Source: Phaeocystidibacter luteus (GTDB lineage Bacteria; Bacteroidota; Bacteroidia; Flavobacteriales; Schleiferiaceae). Taken from it: 64,000 bases of DNA. The stretch is from contig NZ_WBVO01000012.1 in the NCBI RefSeq assembly GCF_008933115.1, positions 28,550 through 92,549 of the forward strand. Reading direction: 5' to 3'. The notes beneath the pieces were generated by a model. It had not been told where the DNA came from, searched no databases, and was given only the letters and a program-made list of their open reading frames with translations. Made by a program: the position numbers and the translations under genes. Below, piece by piece: positions 7,877 through 16,746 of this stretch (positions are counted from its first letter, which is position 1; each line of letters starts with the position of its first letter).

Positions 7877-10800
7877 GGCTTAATCGATTTAATTGCCTGA
7901 AGGAACTCGCCTTCCTGCGTGAATGTGATTACATAAACTCCGCTTGGTATAGACGGTGCGTGCAATAGAATCGGATTCGACTCAGAAACAGAGAAGGTAT
8001 AAGACTGCAGCATCTTTCCTGTCAAATCAGAAATCGAAACAGTCAAGTTTTTATACATCAACTCTTCCCCAACAAATACTCCAAATGATTCATTTGAGAA
8101 GTATGCATCGAAATTGGCTACGCTGTTTTGAGCCTCAGCTTCGTCTTCAAGATTAACGGTACTTCCAGAGAAATGTAGAATGAACCTCTGTTCCGGATAG
8201 CCTATATCATTGACAAAGCTGTATGAACCATTGTTCGTCAATTCTACTCGATTTCCCGTTTTGATATCTTCAATTTCAACTGTTGTAAACGATTTTAGAT
8301 TTGCATAATCAAGAGAAACGGTAATCATCTCATTGTTATCCGAATCGCTGAACGATACAGGGAAGCTAGTGACTGAAACGGGGGATGAACATATAGAGAG
8401 GTGTTCACTCGAGTTCATTTCAATCCAATTGGAAGGAATATTGTCCGAATTAACGAGTTTCAAAGCATCCAAGCCTGGGTCGAATCCAGGCGTTGAATTA
8501 GCGATGAAATTCACATAGGAGTTATCGCTCTTCATCGAATTCGTTTCTGTGAAGGTGAGTGTAACACCATCCGCTGGAGCTTTCCAGAAACTTGAGCTTC
8601 CCGTGACATCTATGTTGGAGGTGTCTAAGGCAAGATTACCTGGAGCTGCTGTGGCTTGAATCCAGAATCCCTTGCCCGGGGAAATATACCTCGCGTCAGA
8701 ATCTCCCGTTTGTGATCCAGTATTGTAACTGAACCACTGAGAGCCATCCCATTGATAAATCGCGCTTGAGATATTCGATGGTAGCGTTTGATCCTGCCAA
8801 TCGTAGTTTCCTAGGTATGGATTTGAAACGAAATTCCATCCTTGCGTTGCACTCACGCCAGATCCACCAACGAATGATACCGAGCCCCCTTGTCCATTGT
8901 TTGAGGTTTGTCCGTCGTGGTAGTCCAATGAATACGTGATGTTATCAGCAACCGCATCCCCGCTTGCGTCTATAATTCCCGAACCTGATCTCAAAAATGT
9001 TCCATCACCTGTTGTTCCAGCAAAAATGGCTTGTCCTCTAGAAGCTAGGGTGTTTGTTGTGCTTGCGCTAATATCTGCCGCTGTCCAAGATGACGTTGAG
9101 GCATCCCAATACCAAGTCGTTACTTGAGCAGCCGAACCGCCATTGCCAACCATGATCGAGCTGTTGTTCAACTCGTCTAGCGAACTTCCCGTCAGCGGTA
9201 ATCCCATGTGGAAATATCGGGCAGTAGAAAGGTCTACGTACTGCTCTTTAGTAAAGTCTAATGAAGTACCGCTGTTAGATACTGAACGACATTTAAGTTG
9301 TCCATACCCATCGGAATCCGCTTTCAAATTCACAACTGTAACTCCAGTGGTGTTTGTAACCCCTTCACAGTTGATGTAAGTGTTCTTTGCTATGTCAATT
9401 TCAATGGCGTTGCTCGTAGAGACAAAGAGAATGCTCGACATATTGACATTTCCTTGTGTGGTAAGCGTTCTGGCAGATCCTGTGATAGAGATGCTCGAAT
9501 AGGTTCCGCCTACTAGTGAAGTAGAACTCGATCGGTACGTCACTTCTGAAAGTGAAGACCAATCTTTATCAGCTGGGAATGGAGTCGTAGAAGTGTTGTC
9601 TGTCGTGAACGACCCAGACCCAGCAATGATGAAGTCAATGTTGTTTACGTCATCTTCGGTAACCTGGAAAGTGCTGCAAGCGAGTACGGTGTTTGTATTG
9701 ATTGTCGTGGTGCCATCCAATGCAATATTTCCGCTTAGAGTTTTAGTGCCTGTACTTGCTTCGAGCGTCACACCTCGACGATACGTTCCAGCGGGGATGA
9801 CCTGGCTGTTGTTCCCGTAAAATGATGGTGTCACTCCACTTCCGAAGAGAATGGTTCCTGAAAAAGGGGTCGTGGCAGAGGTTCGTACAACTGAGCCAGA
9901 TCCAAACGTAGCGAGCACCGATGCCCCGCCTGAACCAAAATCAATTGTGTTACTTCCACAGTCGAGTGTGACTGCAGATCCGGTTCCTAATTCTAAATCA
10001 CCTGCGCCAGAGAAGGTCACATTTCCGCCCAAGCTACAGCTTTCTCCTATGGTCAAATCATTATCAACAAGCGTCAAAGCGGGAATAGAATAACTAGCTT
10101 GATCTATAAACACCCCACAGTACCAAGTTTTGTTAGAGGGGAATGCACCTGCCGGAGAGCTTGACCCAATCTCAAGCGTTCCGTAAGTGCCGGTGCTCGA
10201 AGTTCCAAATGTTCCGCCGTCTGTCAATACATGATTGAGAACCAAGTAAGAATCACTTCCAAGGATAATTAAACCGTTATTTACTGTAATTGCGCCACTC
10301 GTTGTTTTGTGTCGAGGTGTGCCAGATGAGCTACTCTCACATTGCAAGTTGTAATACGTTCCTGGTGGAATGGTTTGGTCTGCTACCGAAGAATTGAAAT
10401 TTATCGTACAACCGTTACCCCAAGAAATATTGTCTGGAATGGGATTGCTGGAGGTATTTTGTGTAGAGATGGTGTAAGTGCCAATAGATGTTGCTGAGAA
10501 TCCATCTCCGTCAGTTAACACCTGAAATGTTCCCATGTCTATATCCGTACCTACATCTAGCCATGCATCATTAATTGTGATATTTCCTAGAGCTTCGTGT
10601 GAAACCGTTGCGACATTGCTGGCATCACCAATATTGTCATACGTGCCACCAGGTATGTACTGTGGGCCTCCGGAAGACGCATTGAAGATAACCGTCCCCC
10701 AAGTCTTACTTGAAGGGATAGGAGGGTTGTCTGTAGATTGAGTTCGAATAGCCGAAGTTCCACTAACCGTAAAAGCTGCGCTTCCATCCAAAAGTTGATG

Positions 10801-11562
10801 AGTTGACATGTCGAATACCGCATCGACATCTAAAGATGTGTGAACAGTTATGTCACCCGAAGCAGTTTTCGTTCCAGCAGTAGATAATGTTAAACCACCT
10901 TCGTACTCCCCAGATGGTACTGTCTGATTGCCTGGAGCGTTAAACTCAATGGCTGACATCCATGAACCTGACGAGAGAGAAATAGGACTGGCCGTTGTGT
11001 TCTGAGTTTTAATCGTACCATTTACAGCCCCACCAATCAAATTTGAACGATTCGTTGCGAGTGTAAATGTCTGCATGTCTAACTCACTCCCAGAAAACAA
11101 CTCTAAATCTAAAGAAACTGTGATGTTGCCTTGAGCCACTCCTGAAACACCTGTCTGAAGAGCTAAAGCCGAGGAATATGTGCCTGGAAGAATATCGACC
11201 GAATTAGTAGTGTAGTAATAATTCACGCTGGTGTAAGAACCGGTAAACTTATCTCCATTTTGTACGTCTCCTTGGAAATCCAGGTTGGCTGATAGTGTTA
11301 ACGTACTCGTTGTAACCGAAGAATTTAAAAAGGTACCCGCAATAGAAAGCGAATTGTTCAGAATTCCATTAAGGCCATTCATGTCCCAGGTATCTGTAGT
11401 GAGGGCGAAAGAAACGGGATGGTTCGAATTGTTTCCAACCTCACCCCAGTTGTTCACATCGTCCAATGCGCCACCGTTAGTCAAAAATTCATAGTCAATA
11501 TTCTGACCAAATAGTCCCAGGCTAACTGTGGAAAACAATATCAAGAGAGTCTTTTTCATCAT
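7873..11562 (-). CDS. Large repetitive surface protein with T9SS C-terminal tail
   Basis: 1229 residues. A signal peptide (MKKTLLILFSTVSLGLFGQ) is followed by roughly eight imperfect units of about 85-90 residues over residues 60-720. Each has an IPxGTY turn, a GxITVN strand, a DMGTFQV/LTDG segment and a QNTSxNPIP link to the next. This suggests a long beta-solenoid or a run of beta-sandwiches. A second region (about 780-1130) contains WNFVSNPYLGNYDWQ and ISPGKGFWIQA, common in T9SS cargo. The C-terminal ~80 residues (SISDLTGKMLQSYTF, IPSGVYVITF) form a Por-type sorting tail. It is expected to be exported by T9SS and anchored at the surface. Met-2 is an equally good start. A TAACTTAG box lies upstream. 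Confidence 0.8.
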   Translation of the reverse strand: MMKKTLLILFSTVSLGLFGQNIDYEFLTNGGALDDVNNWGEVGNNSNHPVSFALTTDTWDMNGLNGILNNSLSIAGTFLNSSVTTSTLTLSANLDFQGDVQNGDKFTGSYTSVNYYYTTNSVDILPGTYSSALALQTGVSGVAQGNITVSLDLELFSGSELDMQTFTLATNRSNLIGGAVNGTIKTQNTTASPISLSSGSWMSAIEFNAPGNQTVPSGEYEGGLTLSTAGTKTASGDITVHTSLDVDAVFDMSTHQLLDGSAAFTVSGTSAIRTQSTDNPPIPSSKTWGTVIFNASSGGPQYIPGGTYDNIGDASNVATVSHEALGNITINDAWLDVGTDIDMGTFQVLTDGDGFSATSIGTYTISTQNTSSNPIPDNISWGNGCTINFNSSVADQTIPPGTYYNLQCESSSSGTPRHKTTSGAITVNNGLIILGSDSYLVLNHVLTDGGTFGTSSTGTYGTLEIGSSSPAGAFPSNKTWYCGVFIDQASYSIPALTLVDNDLTIGESCSLGGNVTFSGAGDLELGTGSAVTLDCGSNTIDFGSGGASVLATFGSGSVVRTSATTPFSGTILFGSGVTPSFYGNNSQVIPAGTYRRGVTLEASTGTKTLSGNIALDGTTTINTNTVLACSTFQVTEDDVNNIDFIIAGSGSFTTDNTSTTPFPADKDWSSLSEVTYRSSSTSLVGGTYSSISITGSARTLTTQGNVNMSSILFVSTSNAIEIDIAKNTYINCEGVTNTTGVTVVNLKADSDGYGQLKCRSVSNSGTSLDFTKEQYVDLSTARYFHMGLPLTGSSLDELNNSSIMVGNGGSAAQVTTWYWDASTSSWTAADISASTTNTLASRGQAIFAGTTGDGTFLRSGSGIIDASGDAVADNITYSLDYHDGQTSNNGQGGSVSFVGGSGVSATQGWNFVSNPYLGNYDWQDQTLPSNISSAIYQWDGSQWFSYNTGSQTGDSDARYISPGKGFWIQATAAPGNLALDTSNIDVTGSSSFWKAPADGVTLTFTETNSMKSDNSYVNFIANSTPGFDPGLDALKLVNSDNIPSNWIEMNSSEHLSICSSPVSVTSFPVSFSDSDNNEMITVSLDYANLKSFTTVEIEDIKTGNRVELTNNGSYSFVNDIGYPEQRFILHFSGSTVNLEDEAEAQNSVANFDAYFSNESFGVFVGEELMYKNLTVSISDLTGKMLQSYTFSVSESNPILLHAPSIPSGVYVITFTQEGEFLQAIKSIKP

Positions 11563-11687
11563 TTCGGCTAGTTGATTTGATTTCTAAGTTAAAGATTTAA
11601 ACTCATAAAGTTTCAACAGAATTTGATGAGGATGCGGTTTTATGCGTTGATGTGCATTATTTGCCTTTTTTCGGTGAAGATTATTTC

Positions 11688-11695
11688 GACCTTTG
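11688..11695 (+). promoter_or_regulatory. Probable -7 element of tatD
   Basis: GACCTTTG is one base away from TAnnTTTG and sits 5 nt before the ATG at 11701, with TTTG at 11660-11663. The same 4-5 nt spacing to the start codon is seen at dusB, rbfA and the MsbA-like gene, which supports 11701 as the start and suggests a leaderless mRNA. Confidence 0.45.
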
Positions 11696-11700
11696 CTCGC

Positions 11701-12477
11701 ATGCAGTACATCGACACGCACACGCACCTGTTTCACAAACAGTTTGATGAAGATAGAGCCGAGATGATGGAGCGCGCCCGCGTTGCCGGAGTGGAACGAG
11801 TTTTACTTCCCAATATTGATGTAGATACCATCGACCGCATGATGAAGATGGTTGAGGATTATCCAGGTCGAGCATTTCCCATGATGGGAATTCATCCAAC
11901 CCATGTTGGCGAAGATCGAAGGGCTCAACTCGATACCGTAAGAAGTTGGTTTGAGAAATCAGCCGACCGCTTTGTGGCGGTGGGTGAGATTGGGATTGAC
12001 CTGTACTGGGAAAAAGATAAACTCGACTGGCAAGTTGAAGCCTTTGAGGAACAGATAGACATCGCATTAGAATTCGATAAACCCATCGTCATCCACGCGC
12101 GCGATTCGTTTGACGAGATCTTTGAGTCGTTGGAGCGAAAGCAAAATGGGAATTTGAAAGGCGTCCTGCATTGCTTTACGGGAAATATAGAACAGGCGAA
12201 TCGCTGCTTAGACCTCGGAATGCACTTGGGGATTGGCGGTGTTGCTACCTTTAAAAACGGCGGTCTAGATAAAGTTCTGCCACATGTTTCAAAAGATGTA
12301 ATTATACTGGAAACAGATAGCCCGTACTTGGCGCCAGTTCCTTACCGCGGAAAGAGAAATGAGAGCAGCTATGTGCCGATAGTGGCCCAGCGTGTTGCCG
12401 AGTTGATGGGAATGACGGTCAAAGAGGTGGCAGAGCAAACGACGTTGAACGCAGAAAAGTTATTCCGACTTCCATGA
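11701..12477 (+). CDS. tatD: TatD-family metal-dependent hydrolase
   Basis: 258 residues from the ATG at 11701. The frame extends upstream to 11623, but TatD proteins begin right at the first metal motif, here MQYIDTHTH. Metal ligands are visible in order: HTH (residues 7-9), GEIGID, VIHARD, LHCFTG and LETDSPYL. This is the TIM-barrel TatD family with 3'-5' DNase activity; cellular roles proposed include DNA repair and quality control. The stop codon overlaps the ansA start (ATGA, 12474-12477), so the two genes form a tightly coupled pair. Confidence 0.93.
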   Translation: MQYIDTHTHLFHKQFDEDRAEMMERARVAGVERVLLPNIDVDTIDRMMKMVEDYPGRAFPMMGIHPTHVGEDRRAQLDTVRSWFEKSADRFVAVGEIGIDLYWEKDKLDWQVEAFEEQIDIALEFDKPIVIHARDSFDEIFESLERKQNGNLKGVLHCFTGNIEQANRCLDLGMHLGIGGVATFKNGGLDKVLPHVSKDVIILETDSPYLAPVPYRGKRNESSYVPIVAQRVAELMGMTVKEVAEQTTLNAEKLFRLP

Positions 12478-13493
12478 CCAGAATATTGCTGATATATACC
12501 GGTGGAACCATTGGAATGGTACGTGGAGCAGGAGGTGAGCTCGAGCCATTCAATTTTGAGAACTTGCTTGAGCAGGTTCCGGAGCTCGGACAATTGAATT
12601 GTGAAATCGATACGAGATCCTTTGAACATCCGATTGATTCTTCCTTGATGAAGCCCCATCATTGGTTGGAAATGGCCGAAATCATTGGAAGTAACTACGA
12701 TCAGTACGATGGATTTGTGTTGCTGCACGGATCGGACACCATGGCCTATACCTCCTCAGCTTTGAGTTTCTTGTTGGAGAACGTAGCCAAGCCTGTGATC
12801 TTAACTGGTGCTCAGCTTCCGATTGGTATGTTGCGCAGTGACGCCAGAGAAAACATCATTACGGCAATGGAACTTGCTTCAGCGCGTGATAATGAGGGCA
12901 AACCGGTCATTCCAGAAGTGGCGGTTTATTTTGAATACACCCTGCACAGGGGCAATCGATTGTATAAATACAGCTCTCAGAGTTTCGACGCGTATGATAG
13001 TCCGAATTACCCTGTTCTAGCTGAATCGGGAGTGGATTTGCACATTTACAACGACCGAATTTGGCGAGGAGCGAAAGAGCCTTTGAAGGTTCACAAGGAG
13101 CTTGAGACAAATATTTCGGTGCTTCACTTCTACCCGGGTTTAGATAGAGACATCATTGAGCATACGTTGCTGAGGGGCAATAGGAAAGGAGTGATACTGC
13201 ACACGTTTGGAGCGGGCAATGCACCGATGGATCCATGGTTGGCTGAAGCGATAAGTGAGGCAATTTCCAACGGGACGGTTGTCATTAACGTTACACAGTG
13301 TAAGGCGGGTGGCGTGGATCAATGGAAATATGCTGCCGGTGCGCATTTGGCCCGACTTGGCGTGATAAGTGGCGGGGATATGACCTTGGAAGCGGCCTTG
13401 ACTAAAAGCATGGTACTTTTGGGTGAAGGTTGGAGAGGTTCGGAATTCCGCGACAAATTTGAGCAATCTCTTTGTGGAGAACGTTCGATTTAA
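12474..13493 (+). CDS. ansA: Type I (cytoplasmic) L-asparaginase
   Basis: 339 residues with both active-site threonine motifs of the asparaginase/glutaminase family: TGGTIGM at 9-15 and LLHGSDTMAYT near 83-93. There is no signal peptide, so this is the cytoplasmic AnsA type, which hydrolyses asparagine to aspartate and ammonia. TGAQLPIGMLRSDARENI and the C-terminal CKAGGVD block also match the family. It is translated from an ATG overlapping the tatD stop. The tatD-ansA pairing recurs in Bacteroidota, as I recall it. Confidence 0.93.
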   Translation: MTRILLIYTGGTIGMVRGAGGELEPFNFENLLEQVPELGQLNCEIDTRSFEHPIDSSLMKPHHWLEMAEIIGSNYDQYDGFVLLHGSDTMAYTSSALSFLLENVAKPVILTGAQLPIGMLRSDARENIITAMELASARDNEGKPVIPEVAVYFEYTLHRGNRLYKYSSQSFDAYDSPNYPVLAESGVDLHIYNDRIWRGAKEPLKVHKELETNISVLHFYPGLDRDIIEHTLLRGNRKGVILHTFGAGNAPMDPWLAEAISEAISNGTVVINVTQCKAGGVDQWKYAAGAHLARLGVISGGDMTLEAALTKSMVLLGEGWRGSEFRDKFEQSLCGERSI

Positions 13494-13571
13494 GGTTTGA
13501 ACGCCACGTATTTTTTGTATTTTGGCGCCGAATTTCCACAGGTTTGAACCATGTGGAAATGTCGTTTAATA

Positions 13572-13658
13572 GGAGAGGTGTCCGAGTGGCTGAAGGAGCG
13601 CGCCTGGAAAGTGCGTATACGTTTACGCGTATCGAGGGTTCGAATCCCTCTCTCTCCG
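13572..13658 (+). tRNA. tRNA-Ser (GGA)
   Basis: The acceptor stem GGAGAGG pairs with TCTCTCC. The anticodon stem CGCGC/GTGCG closes the loop CTGGAAA, giving anticodon GGA. The long variable arm (TATACGTTTACGCGTA) is diagnostic for serine. The T-arm is GAGGG-TTCGAAT-CCCTC and the discriminator is G. The 3' CCA is not encoded. AT-rich TATTTTTTGTATTTTGG about 40 nt upstream probably holds the promoter. Confidence 0.95.
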
Positions 13659-13710
13659 CTGAGTTCTTTTTAAACCCTAATTTGTACTTGAATACTAAAT
13701 CAACGTTGAA

Positions 13711-14556
13711 ATGAGAAGAGTACTTTCATTGTTGGTACTTGCTGGAGTCTTGAGCTTCGGTACGGCTAACGCTCAAAATGACGCTGACACTGCGATGCAA
13801 GCAGAGGCAGCAACTACGGAAATGACTACTGACTCGACAGCTGCTGCTGAAGAGGCTACAGAAGAAGCTTCCGAACCTGCCGAAGCAGCTGCGACGGAGG
13901 AGATGGCAGAAGACTTGACCTACACTCAGGTTTTCCGCAAATATTTTATTGAAGGTGGTGCTGGCTTTATGGGCATCGTATTGGTTGCCTTGATTCTCGG
14001 TCTTGCTATCGTAATCGAGCGTATCCTTTACTTGACCTTCTCAATTTCAAACAACGAGAAACTTCTCCGCAAGGTAGAAGAGGCGTTGAACTCAGGTGGT
14101 GTTGAAGCCGCTAAAGAAGTTTGCCGCGGAGAGCGTGGTCCAGTTGCCACTATCTTCTACGAAGGTTTGGATCACTACGACGAGGGTATCGAAATGGTAG
14201 ACAAGTCTATCATCTCTGTAGCTTCAGTTGAGCAAGGTAAGCTCGACAAAGGTGTTTCTTGGATTTCCCTATTTATCGCTTTGGCTCCGATGCTCGGGTT
14301 CATGGGTACGGTAATCGGTATGATCCAGGCATTCGATGCGATTGAAGCAGCGGGTGATATCAACCCTTCATTGGTAGCAGGTGGTATTAAGGTGGCACTC
14401 CTTACAACCGTATTCGGTTTGATCGTTGCCATCATCCTCCAGATTTTCTACAACTTGATCGTTGCGATGATTGACGGCATCGTAAACAAAATGGAAGATG
14501 CTTCCATTTCTTTCCTTGACCTAATGATCGATTTCCACAAGAAAAACACCAAGTAA
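13711..14556 (+). CDS. exbB: ExbB/TolQ-type proton channel subunit
   Basis: 281 residues of the MotA/TolQ/ExbB family. A signal-like N-terminus (residues 1-22, ending NAQ) precedes an unusual Ala/Glu/Thr-rich acidic segment (23-68). Three transmembrane helices follow at about 82-108, 190-213 and 226-252. The hallmark block ISLFIALAPMLGFMGTVIGM followed by IQAFD is complete. With ExbD it couples the proton-motive force to TonB-dependent outer-membrane transport. It heads an operon with 14559, 14986 and 15561. The N-terminal extension is seen in other Bacteroidota ExbB proteins. Confidence 0.93.
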   Translation: MRRVLSLLVLAGVLSFGTANAQNDADTAMQAEAATTEMTTDSTAAAEEATEEASEPAEAAATEEMAEDLTYTQVFRKYFIEGGAGFMGIVLVALILGLAIVIERILYLTFSISNNEKLLRKVEEALNSGGVEAAKEVCRGERGPVATIFYEGLDHYDEGIEMVDKSIISVASVEQGKLDKGVSWISLFIALAPMLGFMGTVIGMIQAFDAIEAAGDINPSLVAGGIKVALLTTVFGLIVAIILQIFYNLIVAMIDGIVNKMEDASISFLDLMIDFHKKNTK

Positions 14557-14558
14557 TC

Positions 14559-14978
14559 ATGAAATCAAATACAAAATTGATTTCGATGATTGTTGCACTT
14601 GTGGTGGGCGTAGTAGGCGTCATCCCAGTTCTCACCTTTGCGGGAGCTGAAGATGCTGAACTCGCTGGTCCAGTGGAAACTTCCGTGATGATTACACTCG
14701 GTGTACTCATTGTGGCCGCTGTTCTAGCACTCGCCGCAGCCGCGGGTAATATGGTTGTCAATCCAGCCGGATTGCGCAACGCACTCATCGGAATCGGAAC
14801 CCTAGCAGTAGTGGTTATCGTCGCTTTCGCCATGGCGGACGGCAGCAACCACGAAATGTTCGATACTGACGAAGAAACAGCTTATTATGTCTCTGCAGGT
14901 CTCAATGCATTCTACATCATCGGTCTTCTGACCCTAGTGTCTGTATTGTACTCAGCAGTGGCTCGAATCATTAAGTAA
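14559..14978 (+). CDS. Conserved membrane protein of the exbB-exbD operon
   Basis: 139 residues with four hydrophobic segments: about 5-27, 45-65 (TLGVLIVAAVLALAAAAG), 75-93 and 113-135. Two nucleotides separate it from exbB and seven from exbD, so it is part of the operon. A protein of this size occurs at this place in many Flavobacteriales exb operons, as I recall them, and is uncharacterised. A role as an accessory subunit of the ExbB/ExbD motor is inferred from position only. Confidence 0.75.
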   Translation: MKSNTKLISMIVALVVGVVGVIPVLTFAGAEDAELAGPVETSVMITLGVLIVAAVLALAAAAGNMVVNPAGLRNALIGIGTLAVVVIVAFAMADGSNHEMFDTDEETAYYVSAGLNAFYIIGLLTLVSVLYSAVARIIK

Positions 14979-14985
14979 ATAAGAC

Positions 14986-15558
14986 ATGGCAAGGAAAAAA
15001 CGCGAAATCGCAGAAATCAATGCCGGCTCTATGGCCGACATCGCGTTCTTGCTACTTATTTTCTTCTTGGTGACAACCACCATGGACATTGATAAGGGCT
15101 TGAACCGTAAGCTTCCTCCAATCGACGAGGAGCAAACCGAGCAAGACAACAAGATTAAGAAGAAGAATATCTTCGAAGTCGTTGTCAACGCTAACAACGA
15201 TTTGTTGGTTGAGCAGGAGTACATGGAACTTACCGAACTCCGCGAAGCAGCGATGAATTTCATCGACAACAATGGCGACGGTTCTTGCGAAGAATGTCAA
15301 GGTTTCAATGACCCGACATCATCCGATAATCCCGGCAAGGCGATTATCTCGGTGTCGAGCGACCGTGGTACGTCCTACAAGACGTATGTAACTGTAACGA
15401 ATGAGCTAATTGCAGCATACAACGACCTTCGCGAAGGTTTGTCTCAACGCAAATTTGGGAAGTCGGTTGCCGACCTCACCGAAGAGCAGCGCGACTTCAT
15501 CGCCGATGTGTATCCGCAAATTATCTCAGAAGCTGAACCTGTTCAAATCGGAGGATAG
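14986..15558 (+). CDS. exbD: ExbD-type biopolymer transporter with CxxC insertion
   Basis: 190 residues. One transmembrane helix near the N-terminus (residues 15-32) carries the family aspartate in AGSMADIAFLLLIFFLVTTT. The periplasmic domain has the usual EYMELTELREA strand, interrupted by an insertion near 103-118 with a CxxC pair (CEECQGFNDPTSSDNPG), followed by KAIISVSSDRGTSYKTYV. Pairs with ExbB as the proton-conducting stator. The CxxC form is typical of Flavobacteriia. Its closest relative in the window is the protein at 16171. Confidence 0.92.
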   Translation: MARKKREIAEINAGSMADIAFLLLIFFLVTTTMDIDKGLNRKLPPIDEEQTEQDNKIKKKNIFEVVVNANNDLLVEQEYMELTELREAAMNFIDNNGDGSCEECQGFNDPTSSDNPGKAIISVSSDRGTSYKTYVTVTNELIAAYNDLREGLSQRKFGKSVADLTEEQRDFIADVYPQIISEAEPVQIGG

Positions 15559-15560
15559 AC

Positions 15561-16049
15561 ATGTCACACATTAAAAAGGATAAAGTCAGAGAAACTCCGG
15601 CCGTTTCAACAGCGTCACTCCCGGATATCGTCTTCATGCTTCTCTTCTTCTTCATGGTGGCTACTACCATGCGAGAAGTGACTCTGAAAGTTGCCGTGAA
15701 TAAACCACAAGCAACAGAAATTCAGAAGCTAGAACGCAAAGACCTCGTTACCTACATCTACGTAGGTACGCCGAGAGACGAAACGCTCTACGGAACCGAA
15801 CCACGTGTACAGCTCGACGATCAGTTAGGTACTGTAGATGACGTTCAAACGTTCGTTGTTGTTGCCAGAGAAGAAATTAACGAAGCAGAACAGCCGCTTA
15901 TGACCGTTTCCATCAAAGCCGACGGCGAGGTGAAAATGGGATTGATTTCTGACATCAAACAAGAATTGAGAAAGGCACAAGCCTTGAAGATCAATTACTC
16001 TACCATGCCAGCCATCGATGCTGCCGGTATGATCGAGAGTAATTTGTAA
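15561..16049 (+). CDS. exbD: Second ExbD-type biopolymer transporter
   Basis: 162 residues. The N-terminus KVRETPAVSTASLPDIVFML contains the membrane aspartate of ExbD, and one transmembrane helix (about 18-38) is followed by a periplasmic domain without the CxxC insertion. Starts 2 nt after the preceding exbD, so it is certainly co-transcribed. Two non-identical ExbD proteins per operon are common in Bacteroidota and may form a heterodimer in the ExbB ring (inference). A strong terminator follows at 16072. Confidence 0.92.
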   Translation: MSHIKKDKVRETPAVSTASLPDIVFMLLFFFMVATTMREVTLKVAVNKPQATEIQKLERKDLVTYIYVGTPRDETLYGTEPRVQLDDQLGTVDDVQTFVVVAREEINEAEQPLMTVSIKADGEVKMGLISDIKQELRKAQALKINYSTMPAIDAAGMIESNL

Positions 16050-16071
16050 GAACTCTTCTCATTCATATACA

Positions 16072-16101
16072 GGCCACCAAAGCAATTTGGTGGCCTTTTT
16101 T
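16072..16101 (+). terminator. Terminator of the exbB-exbD operon
   Basis: GGCCACCAAA (16072-16081) pairs perfectly with TTTGGTGGCC (16086-16095) around a GCAA tetraloop and runs into T6. This places the exbD at 16171 in a separate transcription unit. Confidence 0.9.
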
Positions 16102-16170
16102 ATTTCTATCCGTATAGATTGACCACCCTTTGGAATAGGAGTTGCACTTGTAACAGAAATATGTACTGTT

Positions 16171-16746
16171 ATGAAATCTCGACGCTCCTCTTCATTCAAC
16201 GCAGGCTCCACCGCGGATATCGCATTCCTGCTCCTCGTTTTCTTTCTCCTCGTTACCACCATGCAATCCGAAGTAGGCATGCAACGGAAGCTTCCTCAGC
16301 TTTCCAATGAGACGCCCACCGCTCCTATAGCAGATCATAACATCCTCCCCATTTTCGTCAACTCCAAAGGCGACCTGATGGTAAATCAAGAGTACCTCGA
16401 ACTCGATGGCCTGAGAAGTCTAGTGAAAACCTTCGTAGACAATAACAAGCTCGGGACTTGCACCTATTGCCAAGGCGATGGCCTGGAGAACCTGAGTGAT
16501 TCACCAAAGAAGGCTGTAGTTTCCATTACCTCCGACCGCAACGCTTCCTACGCTACCTATATATCCGTTCAAAATGAAATTGCAGCCGCGTACAACGAGC
16601 TGCGCAATGAAATGGCCGTGCGAGAGTATGGTGTCGAATTCGATGACCTAAAGGGCGATGTGCAAGAGATTATTCTTCGCTCGTATCCCATGATTGTTTC
16701 GGAGGCTCAGGTAGAACTGGGGTCGGCGGTAGCGACCGCGCCATGA
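16171..16746 (+). CDS. exbD: Third ExbD-type protein, with CxxC insertion
   Basis: 191 residues, paralogous over its whole length to the ExbD at 14986: same AGSTADIAFLLLVFFLLVTT helix, same CxxC insertion (CTYCQGDG), and nearly the same KKAVVSITSDRNASYATYIS segment. It lies after the operon terminator and has no ExbB of its own here, so it may exchange into the neighbouring motor or serve another one. Its 3' end overlaps the convergent CPBP gene by 77 nt. Both frames are well conserved in character up to their ends, so the overlap is probably genuine. Confidence 0.88.
   Translation: MKSRRSSSFNAGSTADIAFLLLVFFLLVTTMQSEVGMQRKLPQLSNETPTAPIADHNILPIFVNSKGDLMVNQEYLELDGLRSLVKTFVDNNKLGTCTYCQGDGLENLSDSPKKAVVSITSDRNASYATYISVQNEIAAAYNELRNEMAVREYGVEFDDLKGDVQEIILRSYPMIVSEAQVELGSAVATAP

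Noticed and set aside
9593..10093. Plus-strand frames antisense to the large T9SS protein gene
   Set aside because: They mirror the Ser/Thr/Gly-rich repeats of the real gene and have no own start signals.
11623..11700. N-terminal extension of TatD with hydrophobic start
   Set aside because: TatD proteins begin at the first HTH motif, and a -7-like box lies inside the extension; the ATG at 11701 was chosen.
13472..13714. 80-codon plus-strand frame covering the tRNA-Ser gene
   Set aside because: It runs straight through the tRNA, and its end overlaps the exbB start. A read-through artefact.
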